Source: Pseudomonadota bacterium
GTDB taxonomy: Bacteria > Bdellovibrionota_B > Oligoflexia > Oligoflexales > JAPPIL01
Length of the DNA: 14,122 nucleotides
Assembly (NCBI GenBank): GCA_028877195.1
Contig: JAPPIL010000130.1
Location: forward strand, 1 to 14,122
Direction of reading: 5' to 3'
The notes below the pieces were generated by a model. It was given only the letters and a program-made list of their open reading frames with translations. It searched no databases and was not told the DNA's origin. A program made the translations under genes and the position numbers. Below are positions 8,489 through 14,107 of the stretch, one piece after another (positions within the stretch are counted from its first letter, which is position 1; each line of letters opens with the position of its first letter).

Positions 8489-9184
8489 TTAAGAACCTAA
8501 ACGCTCATTAGGAAAGAAGACATTGAGACGCACGCCTTCATCATGCGCAGCAAGACTACTAACAAGTGTTTCATACATCTTATCGGTAAAACGTGGAATG
8601 TTAAACACAAATGAGCTGATGCCATCATAGTTGCGAGCGCTGACAAAATCACAGTGTTTACATATCTTGCCAACCTGTGCCTGCAACTCCTGCAACGCAA
8701 TGCCGCTCTTGGTGTTCACAGTTATCACCGCAAAGCGACGGCTCGTCGGACGCATAAAGAACGAGTTGCGAAACGTCGCATAAGCGATCAGCAAAACAAT
8801 AAAGACCACCCCAACCAAATAACGATCAACCGCACAAGAGATAGCAACCGTCAGCGCGATAACGATGAATGCAACATCTTCAGAACGTTTGACAGGTGTG
8901 CGGAAACGCACGAAAGACAAAGTGCCCAACAAACCCAACGACATCGGGATGCTGAATTGAATCATCCAAAAAATTGTCGTTAACGATGGCGTAAGCAATA
9001 CGAGGCTACGCGACAAGCTGGCATCTTGCGGCTCATTGTCCTGAAAATACAGATGATAGACAACCGACAAAATAATTCCAAACGTCAGCGAGATAAGCAG
9101 GATATAAAGATACGAGACGATGTTGAGATTGCCAGTCGTTTGCCAAAGCTCTTTCTGACTCAATACTTCTAAAAAACTTTCCAT
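8489..9184 (-). CDS. DUF4956 family membrane protein
   Basis: This 231-residue protein has three hydrophobic stretches (about 22-47, 60-92 and 104-137). The family's hallmark is the conserved loop SLGLLGTLSFVRFRTPVKRSEDVAFIVIALTVAI (begins near residue 82), where DUF4956 proteins carry a strongly conserved GxLSxVRFRT segment followed by an acidic residue. A soluble C-terminal domain of about 90 residues follows (RRFAVITVNTKSG, alternating strand and helix). The family has no defined biochemical function that I know of, but it is a frequent neighbour of bacterial VTC-domain polyphosphate polymerases. A partner role in polyphosphate synthesis or its transfer across the membrane is plausible inference. 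It begins 19 nt after the VTC gene with an AAGGTGA Shine-Dalgarno sequence and abuts the next gene exactly. Confidence 0.85.
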   Translation of the reverse strand: MESFLEVLSQKELWQTTGNLNIVSYLYILLISLTFGIILSVVYHLYFQDNEPQDASLSRSLVLLTPSLTTIFWMIQFSIPMSLGLLGTLSFVRFRTPVKRSEDVAFIVIALTVAISCAVDRYLVGVVFIVLLIAYATFRNSFFMRPTSRRFAVITVNTKSGIALQELQAQVGKICKHCDFVSARNYDGISSFVFNIPRFTDKMYETLVSSLAAHDEGVRLNVFFPNERLGS

Positions 9185-9203
9185 GTTATCACCTTGTGTT
9201 TAC

Positions 9204-9863
9204 TTAACTCGCTATTGCCGAAATGCCCAAATAAAATTTAGAGAAAGACACCTGCGGAAGTTTAACTAGTCCCATAAACGGCAGGCGGGGTCTGCGTTTG
9301 TAAGTTTTCACCTCAAGCACATGGTAAGGTAATATCGTGCAACCAGTTGTGCCGCAATTATCGTAGCCGTAAATTTCAATGTTCGTGTCAAGGGTCATGC
9401 GGAAATCAAATGTGCGATAGCGTCGGCGTTGATAACGAACTCGCACCGACGGCAACAACAGACCATATTGCGAAGCAAGCGACCTTATCTTATGAAAGTT
9501 TTCATCGTCGGCATCAACAGGGGCAAGACTTTCCCAATCAGGTGGGTAGTTATCACGTAGCGACACTTCTATCAGTTTGGATTTAAACTTGCCAACCCCA
9601 GAGAGAAGCTTCTCCTTCTGATGCAACTGACTATACAAGCCGTCAGCATAACCCCTGATACGAAATTTGCGTTTAGCACTTTCACCATTGAGGCACTCGT
9701 AGAAACACCTGCGATCAACCGTGTCGTAGTAAACAGAGTCAACATACCCAATAGGGAAAGGGTCTGTGCCACCCGCAAATGATTCAAGCAATGATTCAAC
9801 ATAGGCAAGCTTTTCATTCGGGACGGAGTATTTATACTCGTAATAACTAAATTTGCAGATCAT
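9204..9863 (-). CDS. VTC-domain protein, putative polyphosphate polymerase
   Basis: From ATG 9863 the 219-residue product is a compact tunnel-type VTC domain, related to the catalytic domain of yeast Vtc4. In order it shows YYEYKYSVP (7-15), the VDSVYYDT strand (41-48), basic KRKFRIRGY (65-72; R68 and R70), KEK (83-85), RVRYQRRRYR (141-150), RMTLDTNIEIYG (155-166) and the metal/product-binding HVLEVKTYKRRPR (E185, K187), ending SFSKFYLGI. This is the Arg/Lys-lined pattern and C-terminal LEVK expected of the family, which polymerises ATP gamma-phosphate into polyphosphate. There is no SPX domain and no membrane segment, so the DUF4956 neighbour may supply the membrane part. An upstream in-frame GTG (9899) would add 12 residues of unlike character; neither start has a good Shine-Dalgarno sequence. 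It leads a three-gene operon. Confidence 0.85.
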   Translation of the reverse strand: MICKFSYYEYKYSVPNEKLAYVESLLESFAGGTDPFPIGYVDSVYYDTVDRRCFYECLNGESAKRKFRIRGYADGLYSQLHQKEKLLSGVGKFKSKLIEVSLRDNYPPDWESLAPVDADDENFHKIRSLASQYGLLLPSVRVRYQRRRYRTFDFRMTLDTNIEIYGYDNCGTTGCTILPYHVLEVKTYKRRPRLPFMGLVKLPQVSFSKFYLGISAIAS

Positions 9864-10032
9864 TATGAAGCAATAGTTGCACAAAAATTTTGTCTTCACA
9901 AGCGAGTATTTGTATCGCGATGAAAAATTAATTCGACAAAGTTCCGTGCATCATCAAGCGCTTTCACAAGCATTAGCTGTTATCATTCAAATTAAATTTA
10001 AAGAAAAACAAACCAAATCCGAAGCGCTAGTC
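9864..10032. promoter_or_regulatory. Divergent intergenic region, VTC operon / lipoprotein operon
   Basis: This AT-rich gap must carry the 5' regions of the leftward VTC operon and the rightward lipoprotein operon. It contains a perfect 13-bp palindrome, ACAAAAATTTTGT, at 9881-9893 just upstream of the chosen VTC start; it could be an operator or chance in AT-rich DNA. No clear -35/-10 pair could be chosen. Confidence 0.4.
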
Positions 10033-10770
10033 ATGAAAGTTTTTATGACAACTTTAATAGCGATTGTTTTGCTTATCTATGCCTGTGGTCAGGATGATGA
10101 TGGTGTCAATCCGTCAGTTGATCCGACTCCGACGACTACTCATTCACCTAATCCAACGCCAACCTCTACAGTGCCTGTGCAGCAATCAAATTTGGATTTT
10201 GACATTGAGTATGAGCGGTTGCGGATGATGGCTGGGCGCAGAACATACAATGAGTGCGTGCAAGCTGTGCCTACCTGTTTGCAGCGGCAAGGGCAGGATC
10301 ATAACAAGCTGCAGAAGTATTGTCGCTGGTCGTGTCGGTGGAGCTGTCAAAAGGAAGCGGAGCCACGCAGTTGTGTGGACAGTGCTCGCTTCTACCGTGA
10401 ATGCAATCAGAAATACGATGGCTGTCTCTCTATGCATGAGACTTGTAAGCGTGAGTATCACAACTGTTCACATGGTCGGGGTGATAGGGACAGGGATAGA
10501 GGCCGAGGCAATGGCAGAGGCAACGGTAACACGGACAGTTGTAAGTTACGTTATCATGCTTGCATGAATGAGGGCGGCTACTTCGTTGACTACAGGTATC
10601 GTGATTTGCATGGCGGTGGTTGTGAGCGGGTGGCAGCGAAGTGTGATGATGATTGTCAATTAGATGATACCTGCAGCGTAAGCCAAGACCCTTGGATAAC
10701 TTACGATCGCTTTGGTCGTAGTCAAAAGGTTTGGGAAAAAGCGGCAGAAGCAGAGCGTAAAAAGAATTAG
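10033..10770 (+). CDS. Cysteine-rich lipoprotein with C-X6-C periodicity
   Basis: I do not recognise this 245-residue protein. It opens with a lipoprotein signal peptide (MKVFMTTLIAIVLLIYAC, lipid Cys18; Tyr at -2 is unusual). A Thr/Pro/Ser linker (about 27-48) follows, then a domain with 16 cysteines: 75, 82, 97, 101, 105, 114, 124, 131, 138, 145, 170, 177, 197, 204, 208, 214. Six spacings are exactly C-X6-C, and 124/131/138/145 form an unbroken heptad run. A CRWSCRWSC repeat (97-105) and an Arg/Gly/Asp-rich stretch (148-166) lie within. The even number suggests disulfide pairing outside the cytoplasm; metal binding is an alternative. I set the start at ATG 10033 because it opens on the signal peptide; an upstream in-frame ATG at 9877 would overlap the divergent VTC reading frame. 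It is the first of two lipoprotein genes, 13 nt apart. Confidence 0.75.
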   Translation: MKVFMTTLIAIVLLIYACGQDDDGVNPSVDPTPTTTHSPNPTPTSTVPVQQSNLDFDIEYERLRMMAGRRTYNECVQAVPTCLQRQGQDHNKLQKYCRWSCRWSCQKEAEPRSCVDSARFYRECNQKYDGCLSMHETCKREYHNCSHGRGDRDRDRGRGNGRGNGNTDSCKLRYHACMNEGGYFVDYRYRDLHGGGCERVAAKCDDDCQLDDTCSVSQDPWITYDRFGRSQKVWEKAAEAERKKN

Positions 10771-10783
10771 TTGGAATGGTGGC

Positions 10784-11992
10784 ATGAAACTAGCGGTTTT
10801 ATTTTTTATTCTTATATTAGCGGGCTGTCCTTCCAAAGATGCTGAACTTACGGAAGTAGACAATGGTGATAGACCGACAAGCACGTATACACCGACACCT
10901 ACTTACACACCTACGCCAATGCCAACATACACTAACCCAACGACACAGACGACGACGATGCCTGGCACTGAATATCCTGGCACAAACAACAACGGTAGTT
11001 ATACATACACCCCTGGCGGTTATCCTGGTTCAAAACGAAGTGGGGTTGCGACTATTTTGCAAGGCATTCTTGAGATAGTCTTTAATAGCAAACGGTCTCC
11101 TAATCGACACGAAACAACTACGCCACCAAAACGTTACCCAACGACAAGACCGACGCGTTATCCAACGACAAGACCGACGCGTTATCCAACGACAAGACCG
11201 ACGCGTTATCCAACGACGAGACCGACGCGTTATCCAACGACGAGACCGACAAGTTATCCAACGCGAAGACCGCAGCATCCGACTGCGCGACCTAATCGTC
11301 CGACGCAGAGACCGCCGCGTTACCAAACAGAGCGCCCGCAGTATCCAAGATCAACACCAAGTCCAATACCAAGCCCAACACCAAGTCCAACACCTACGCC
11401 GTTTCCATCGTCTAGCACTACGCCGATAGTGAAAGAGGTCGGAGAATTGTTTGTCATCAGTGTTTCTAACTATCACAACTATGTGTCTTTACGAGCGGAG
11501 GATAAGAATGGACGCAATATCTATGTTCTCTCTCGTGTTGAAGGGAAGTTATCGCATGGTGATAATGACCACAGCCGAAGGCGAGTGCAAAGGTTTGATG
11601 GACTGTTCTTCACCGATGCAATGGATGAACTCTACTTGGTGGCACAGAAACACCATGACCGTGTACGAGCGCTGTTTACAGTTAGACCGAGTAGTTTGAA
11701 CTGGGAAGTTTTACACGATGATGTCTCGGTAACGCTTGAGGTTGACGGAATAACTAGCAAGCAGACACAAGAACAGGTAGTGGTCAGTCTTCACCTGCAA
11801 ACCTTGTATGGGCGTGAGTTAGCACTAAAGAGCACGAAGAGAAAACATCGTCGCCTGACGATCAATAATGGCAGTGGTATCGCGAGCTTTATCCTCAAAG
11901 ACAAACTAGACTTCAGCAGAGGCTGTTATCGCTGGCTAGTAGTTAGCGATACGCATGCGTTCTTTGGCGAGCGTTTTGGCAAGTGTCAGTAA
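10784..11992 (+). CDS. Lipoprotein with Thr/Pro linker and YPTTRPTR tandem repeats
   Basis: Unrecognised 402-residue protein. Its signal peptide ends in a textbook lipobox (ILILAGC, Cys15), so an outer-membrane lipoprotein is expected. After it come a Thr/Pro/Tyr-rich stretch with TYTPTPTYTPTP (about 31-65), a short hydrophobic patch (88-100, VATILQGILEIVF), five exact copies of RYPTTRPT (117-156) plus a degenerate sixth, more Arg/Pro-rich sequence, and a SPTPSPTPTP spacer (190-213). Residues 215-402 form a probable beta-rich domain (ELFVISVSNYHNYVSLRAEDKNG onward) with only two cysteines, C381 and C401, which could form a disulfide. The extended basic Pro/Thr region could cross peptidoglycan, bind polyanions or be glycosylated; which is unknown. 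Start ATG 10784 is chosen because the signal peptide begins there; the frame is open 24 codons further upstream, overlapping the previous gene. Confidence 0.75.
   Translation: MKLAVLFFILILAGCPSKDAELTEVDNGDRPTSTYTPTPTYTPTPMPTYTNPTTQTTTMPGTEYPGTNNNGSYTYTPGGYPGSKRSGVATILQGILEIVFNSKRSPNRHETTTPPKRYPTTRPTRYPTTRPTRYPTTRPTRYPTTRPTRYPTTRPTSYPTRRPQHPTARPNRPTQRPPRYQTERPQYPRSTPSPIPSPTPSPTPTPFPSSSTTPIVKEVGELFVISVSNYHNYVSLRAEDKNGRNIYVLSRVEGKLSHGDNDHSRRRVQRFDGLFFTDAMDELYLVAQKHHDRVRALFTVRPSSLNWEVLHDDVSVTLEVDGITSKQTQEQVVVSLHLQTLYGRELALKSTKRKHRRLTINNGSGIASFILKDKLDFSRGCYRWLVVSDTHAFFGERFGKCQ
11132..11275 (+). repeat. 24-bp tandem repeat encoding RYPTTRPT, six units
   Basis: Six head-to-tail 24-bp units start at 11132, 11156, 11180, 11204, 11228 and 11252. 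Units 2 and 3 are identical; units 1, 4 and 5 differ from them by one or two bases, all synonymous. Unit 6 (SYPTRRPQ) is degenerate. The unit length is a multiple of three, so gain or loss of copies keeps the lipoprotein reading frame. The near-identity at DNA level indicates recent amplification. Confidence 0.95.
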
Positions 11993-12023
11993 AGGCAAAC
12001 TTTTGTCATTATCTCGCGGTTGC

Positions 12024-12611
12024 TCAGGGAGATACGTTAAAAATATCCCAGACATCATTGCTGTGTTCATAGATGAGGCGTTCATTGAGGCGGTGTGGGT
12101 GTCCACAATAGAACTCAAATCTATCGGGCGTTAAGAGGTATCCACCCCAATGTGATGGGCATGCGAGCGACGTGGTTGTTTTTGCTAATTTGGCGGCAAA
12201 CTGTCGTTCAAAGTCTTGGTATGACTTGATACGGCGGCTTTGCTGGGAGAGATAGGAACTGACCTGACTTGGAAGCGGACGGCTGGCAAAGTATGAAGCA
12301 GACTGTTTTGCTGACATACGTTTGACTGTGCCCTCAATGCGGATTTGACGATTGAGAGGATACCAGTAAAACAAGAGTGCGGCGTGAGTATTGGTCGCCA
12401 GCTCCTGTCCTTTACGGCTGTTATAGTTGCTATAAAACTTTATCTGTTTGGCAGTTGACATGCCGCGAAAATAAACCATCCGCACAGAGGGTTTAGCATC
12501 GTTGGCAGCGGTCGCCAGTGCCATCGCTTCAGCATCAATGCTCGTATCGCTCTCAGCTTTGTCAAACCAAGCATTGAAATGGGTGAATGGATCTGCATGG
12601 GGAGTAATCAT
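12024..12611 (-). CDS. pdxH: Pyridoxamine/pyridoxine 5'-phosphate oxidase
   Basis: PdxH oxidises PNP or PMP to pyridoxal 5'-phosphate using FMN and oxygen, as a cytoplasmic homodimer. The 195-residue product shows the family in order: DPFTHFNAWFDKA, EAMALATAANDAKPSVRMVYFRG (28-50), FYSNYNSRKGQEL (59-71, FMN phosphate), LNRQIRIEG (86-94), SRPLPSQVSSYLSQQSR (110-126) and the C-terminal WGGYLLTPDRFEFYCGHPHRLNER ending near VSP. It lacks part of the N-terminal lid found in the 218-residue E. coli enzyme. The canonical RLHDR active-site segment reads RLNER here, so the His equivalent to E. coli His199 is Asn176, while the Arg (R174) is kept. The start has an AGGG about 7 nt upstream. It converges with the lipoprotein operon and diverges from the methyltransferase gene. 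Confidence 0.93.
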   Translation of the reverse strand: MITPHADPFTHFNAWFDKAESDTSIDAEAMALATAANDAKPSVRMVYFRGMSTAKQIKFYSNYNSRKGQELATNTHAALLFYWYPLNRQIRIEGTVKRMSAKQSASYFASRPLPSQVSSYLSQQSRRIKSYQDFERQFAAKLAKTTTSLACPSHWGGYLLTPDRFEFYCGHPHRLNERLIYEHSNDVWDIFNVSP

Positions 12612-12783
12612 CTCTATGCCCTATCTAACTATGATTACAGCTAAATCAAGACGAGTTAAACTTCAATAGCTTATTGGTCAGTAAGTCTTTGCCTTGCTGA
12701 TCGGTGTGTTTTTTTTTTTGGTGTTAGTTTTAGTTGGATATAAGTTAATTTCGGTTTAGCTATAGGTATTTAGACATGCTACG
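12612..12783. promoter_or_regulatory. Divergent intergenic region, pdxH / ogt, with poly-T tract
   Basis: This 172-nt AT-rich gap separates the divergent pdxH and methyltransferase genes and must contain their 5' regions. It holds an 11-T run at 12709-12719 inside an element that recurs at 14047-14080. No convincing sigma-70 promoter pair was found. The run is long enough to be prone to slippage. Confidence 0.4.
12701..12736 (+). repeat. Poly-T intergenic element, copy 1
   Basis: The element reads TCGGTGTG, then 11 T, then GGTGTTAGTTTTAGTTGG. A second copy at 14047-14080 keeps TCGGTGT, a run of 10 T, GG, TTAGTTTTA and TTGG. Similarity is confined to roughly 35 bp. No strong hairpin precedes the T run, so it does not look like an intrinsic terminator. 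Confidence 0.6.
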
Positions 12784-13323
12784 GTGCTATTGGGGAGAGA
12801 CTTGACAACTTTGACACACATATCACACTTGCCTGCCCATCGCTTGACGATAGCTTATACCGATGCTGGAGTAGTGAGTATTGAGTTTAGTGATATGCCG
12901 CTAGCATCAGAATCAATGCCCTCAACATCAGACAGCCCACAGTTCTTGGCGGTGTTGCGACAAAAGATGAATGCCTATTTGCACGGGCAATCACAGGTAG
13001 ATTTTACAACGATCCCCCTAGCGTTGTCTGATGCTAGCCAGTTTCAACTGCGAGTCTGGCAAGCCGTCAAACGCATTCCCTACGGTCAAGTCTGCAGTTA
13101 CCAAGATGTCGCTCGCAAAATAGGCAATAAACATGCCGCTCGTGCTGTTGGTCGAGCATTGGCAACTAATCCCGTTTTAATCGTTATCCCATGCCACCGT
13201 GTGTTGACCAGCGGCGGCAACCTTGGCGGCTACCGTGCAGGCACTGAACTCAAAAAGAAATTGCTAACACTAGAAGCACCAAACCATAACCACTCATATT
13301 CAGGGGGCAACTCATATGTATGA
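12784..13323 (+). CDS. ogt: Methylated-DNA-protein-cysteine methyltransferase
   Basis: This suicide DNA-repair enzyme moves methyl groups from O6-methylguanine to its own cysteine. The 179-residue product has the C-terminal active-site domain: FQLRVWQAVKRIPYGQVCSYQDVA (87-110), helix-turn-helix residues with the arginine finger (HAARAVGRALATNP, 117-130), IPCHRV with acceptor Cys137, and GGNLGGYRAGTELKKKLLTLE. A weakly conserved N-terminal domain of about 75 residues precedes it. It lacks the zinc-binding, transcription-regulating half of Ada, so it is the Ogt/AGT type. The start is uncertain: GTG 12784 has no good Shine-Dalgarno sequence, whereas GGGGAG at 12792-12797 precedes in-frame TTG codons at 12802 and 12811, which would shorten it by six or nine residues. 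It converges on the small lipoprotein gene. Confidence 0.93.
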   Translation: MLLGRDLTTLTHISHLPAHRLTIAYTDAGVVSIEFSDMPLASESMPSTSDSPQFLAVLRQKMNAYLHGQSQVDFTTIPLALSDASQFQLRVWQAVKRIPYGQVCSYQDVARKIGNKHAARAVGRALATNPVLIVIPCHRVLTSGGNLGGYRAGTELKKKLLTLEAPNHNHSYSGGNSYV

Positions 13324-13405
13324 CCGCCGTGCAAGTGAGAAAATGGGGATTTTGAGATCAATAAGCATCGTAAACTTTAGTAGCAAATCGTTGCAAGCCT
13401 CGTCT

Positions 13406-13468
13406 GCCCATGCAGGGAGTATAGCATGTGGGCGCTAGGCTGACTTCTTCATCTCCTCACACCTAGCG
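13406..13468. terminator. Two hairpins between convergent genes
   Basis: The 150-nt gap between the convergent methyltransferase and small lipoprotein genes contains two inverted repeats. GCCCATGC at 13406-13413 can pair with GCATGTGGGC at 13424-13433, leaving a 2-nt bulge. CGCTAGG at 13433-13439 pairs perfectly with CCTAGCG at 13462-13468 across a 22-nt loop. Only short T-rich sequence follows, so this is a weak bidirectional terminator candidate or another structured RNA element. Confidence 0.4.
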
Positions 13469-13473
13469 TTTGG

Positions 13474-13866
13474 TTAGTCAAAAGACTTCAGTTCTATTAA
13501 GATATGTATCACATCAACCTGCCTATCATCCAGCCGACTTATTGCCTCAAGCTGCTCATCATCCAGATACCTTACTCCAAGTATATTATCCAGCTTCCTT
13601 ATTGCCTTAAGCTGTGCATTACTCAACATCACCATTGCCGAAAACTGCTCATCGCTTAACAATCTTGTCGCCATTCTATAGAGCTTCTCTCCTGATCGAG
13701 TGTCATCAGGAATAATTGCTTTGATCAGCCTCTTAAGCTTATTCAAGCTAGCACCAGAAATAACCCTAGCCTCACTGGTATGCTCTTGCCGATGCAATGG
13801 CTTACAGGCTGCGACACCCAAGATAAGTGATACTGTTAACAATTTAATTAAAGCGAAACTTCTCAT
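13474..13866 (-). CDS. Small lipoprotein with 11-residue LxDEQLxAIxx repeats
   Basis: Unrecognised 130-residue protein. A signal peptide with lipobox (LLTVSLILGVAAC, Cys21) predicts a lipid-anchored envelope protein. Residues 70-122 are built from repeats of about 11 residues: LSDEQFSAMVM, LSNAQLKAIRK, a shortened LDNILGVRY, LDDEQLEAISR and LDDRQVDVIHI. The pattern places Leu, Gln and Ile/Met at fixed positions, suggesting stacked amphipathic helices, perhaps a protein-binding surface. I chose ATG 13866 because AGGAGG lies 5 nt upstream and it opens on the signal peptide. A second in-frame ATG at 13905 also has GGAGG 5 nt upstream and would add 13 residues. The gene stands alone, converging on ogt. 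No function can be assigned. Confidence 0.75.
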   Translation of the reverse strand: MRSFALIKLLTVSLILGVAACKPLHRQEHTSEARVISGASLNKLKRLIKAIIPDDTRSGEKLYRMATRLLSDEQFSAMVMLSNAQLKAIRKLDNILGVRYLDDEQLEAISRLDDRQVDVIHILIELKSFD

Positions 13867-13917
13867 TATAACCTCCTGTTTATGATGGACAGCAGACCAG
13901 AACATGTAATCCTCCAA

Positions 13918-13923
13918 ATTATC
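13918..13923 (-). promoter_or_regulatory. Possible -10 box for the small lipoprotein gene
   Basis: On the minus strand GATAAT (five of six matches to TATAAT) lies about 52 nt upstream of ATG 13866. A transcript from it would begin around 13911, too close to use the outer ATG at 13905 normally, which favours the inner start. No good -35 box is found at 16-18 bp, so this is tentative. Confidence 0.25.
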
Positions 13924-13987
13924 TATTCACCAGACTATTAAGCGACTTTCGGTCAGCTAAACTCTGCGCTCATTCGGAAAGATCAAG

Positions 13988-14030
13988 CAAGCTTGTTGGG
14001 CTACGCCCAATTACTTGTCTGCTTTTGGGC
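13988..14030. other. Alternative hairpins around TTGGGC/GCCCAA
   Basis: TTGGGC (13996-14001) pairs perfectly with GCCCAA (14005-14010) over a 3-nt loop, and CAAG (13988-13991) with CTTG (14014-14017) extends it past an internal loop. A further TTGGGC at 14025-14030 could pair with the same GCCCAA instead. The arrangement resembles the GTTGGGC-type hairpins dispersed in many bacterial genomes, or an attenuator-like switch. It lies in the 217-nt region upstream of the small lipoprotein gene. Confidence 0.5.
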
Positions 14031-14046
14031 CTCATTACACTTGAGT

Positions 14047-14080
14047 TCGGTGTTTTTTTTTTGGATTTAGTTTTACTTGG
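14047..14080 (+). repeat. Poly-T intergenic element, copy 2
   Basis: Second copy of the element at 12701-12736: TCGGTG followed by 10 T (14053-14062), then GGATTTAGTTTTACTTGG. It lies about 180 nt upstream of the small lipoprotein gene, downstream of the TTGGGC hairpins. The spacing between copies is about 1.35 kb and both are in the same orientation. Confidence 0.6.
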
Positions 14081-14107
14081 CGGCTAGGCAAAAAAGAGAG
14101 ATGTTAG

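Noticed and set aside
9877..10032. N-terminal extension of the cysteine-rich lipoprotein from ATG 9877
   Set aside because: It would put 52 uncharacteristic residues before a clear lipoprotein signal peptide and overlap the longest reading frame of the divergent VTC gene. ATG 10033 fits better.
10250..10567. Alternative-frame ORF and an antisense ORF within the cysteine-rich gene
   Set aside because: Both overlap the frame with signal peptide and regular cysteine spacing. They have no such organisation of their own.
10712..10783. N-terminal extension of the repeat lipoprotein overlapping the previous gene
   Set aside because: The signal peptide and lipobox begin exactly at ATG 10784. The upstream residues are basic and overlap the end of the preceding gene.
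11132..11275. CRISPR-like array
   Set aside because: The 24-bp units are directly adjacent without spacers and lie in frame within a coding region.
11030..11326. Minus-strand open frame with repeated Arg/Ser/Trp units
   Set aside because: It is the antisense image of the 24-bp tandem repeat. It has no ribosome binding site, and its composition follows from the repeat.
12701..12720. Intrinsic terminator at the poly-T run
   Set aside because: No stable GC-rich hairpin precedes the T run, and no plus-strand gene ends just upstream.
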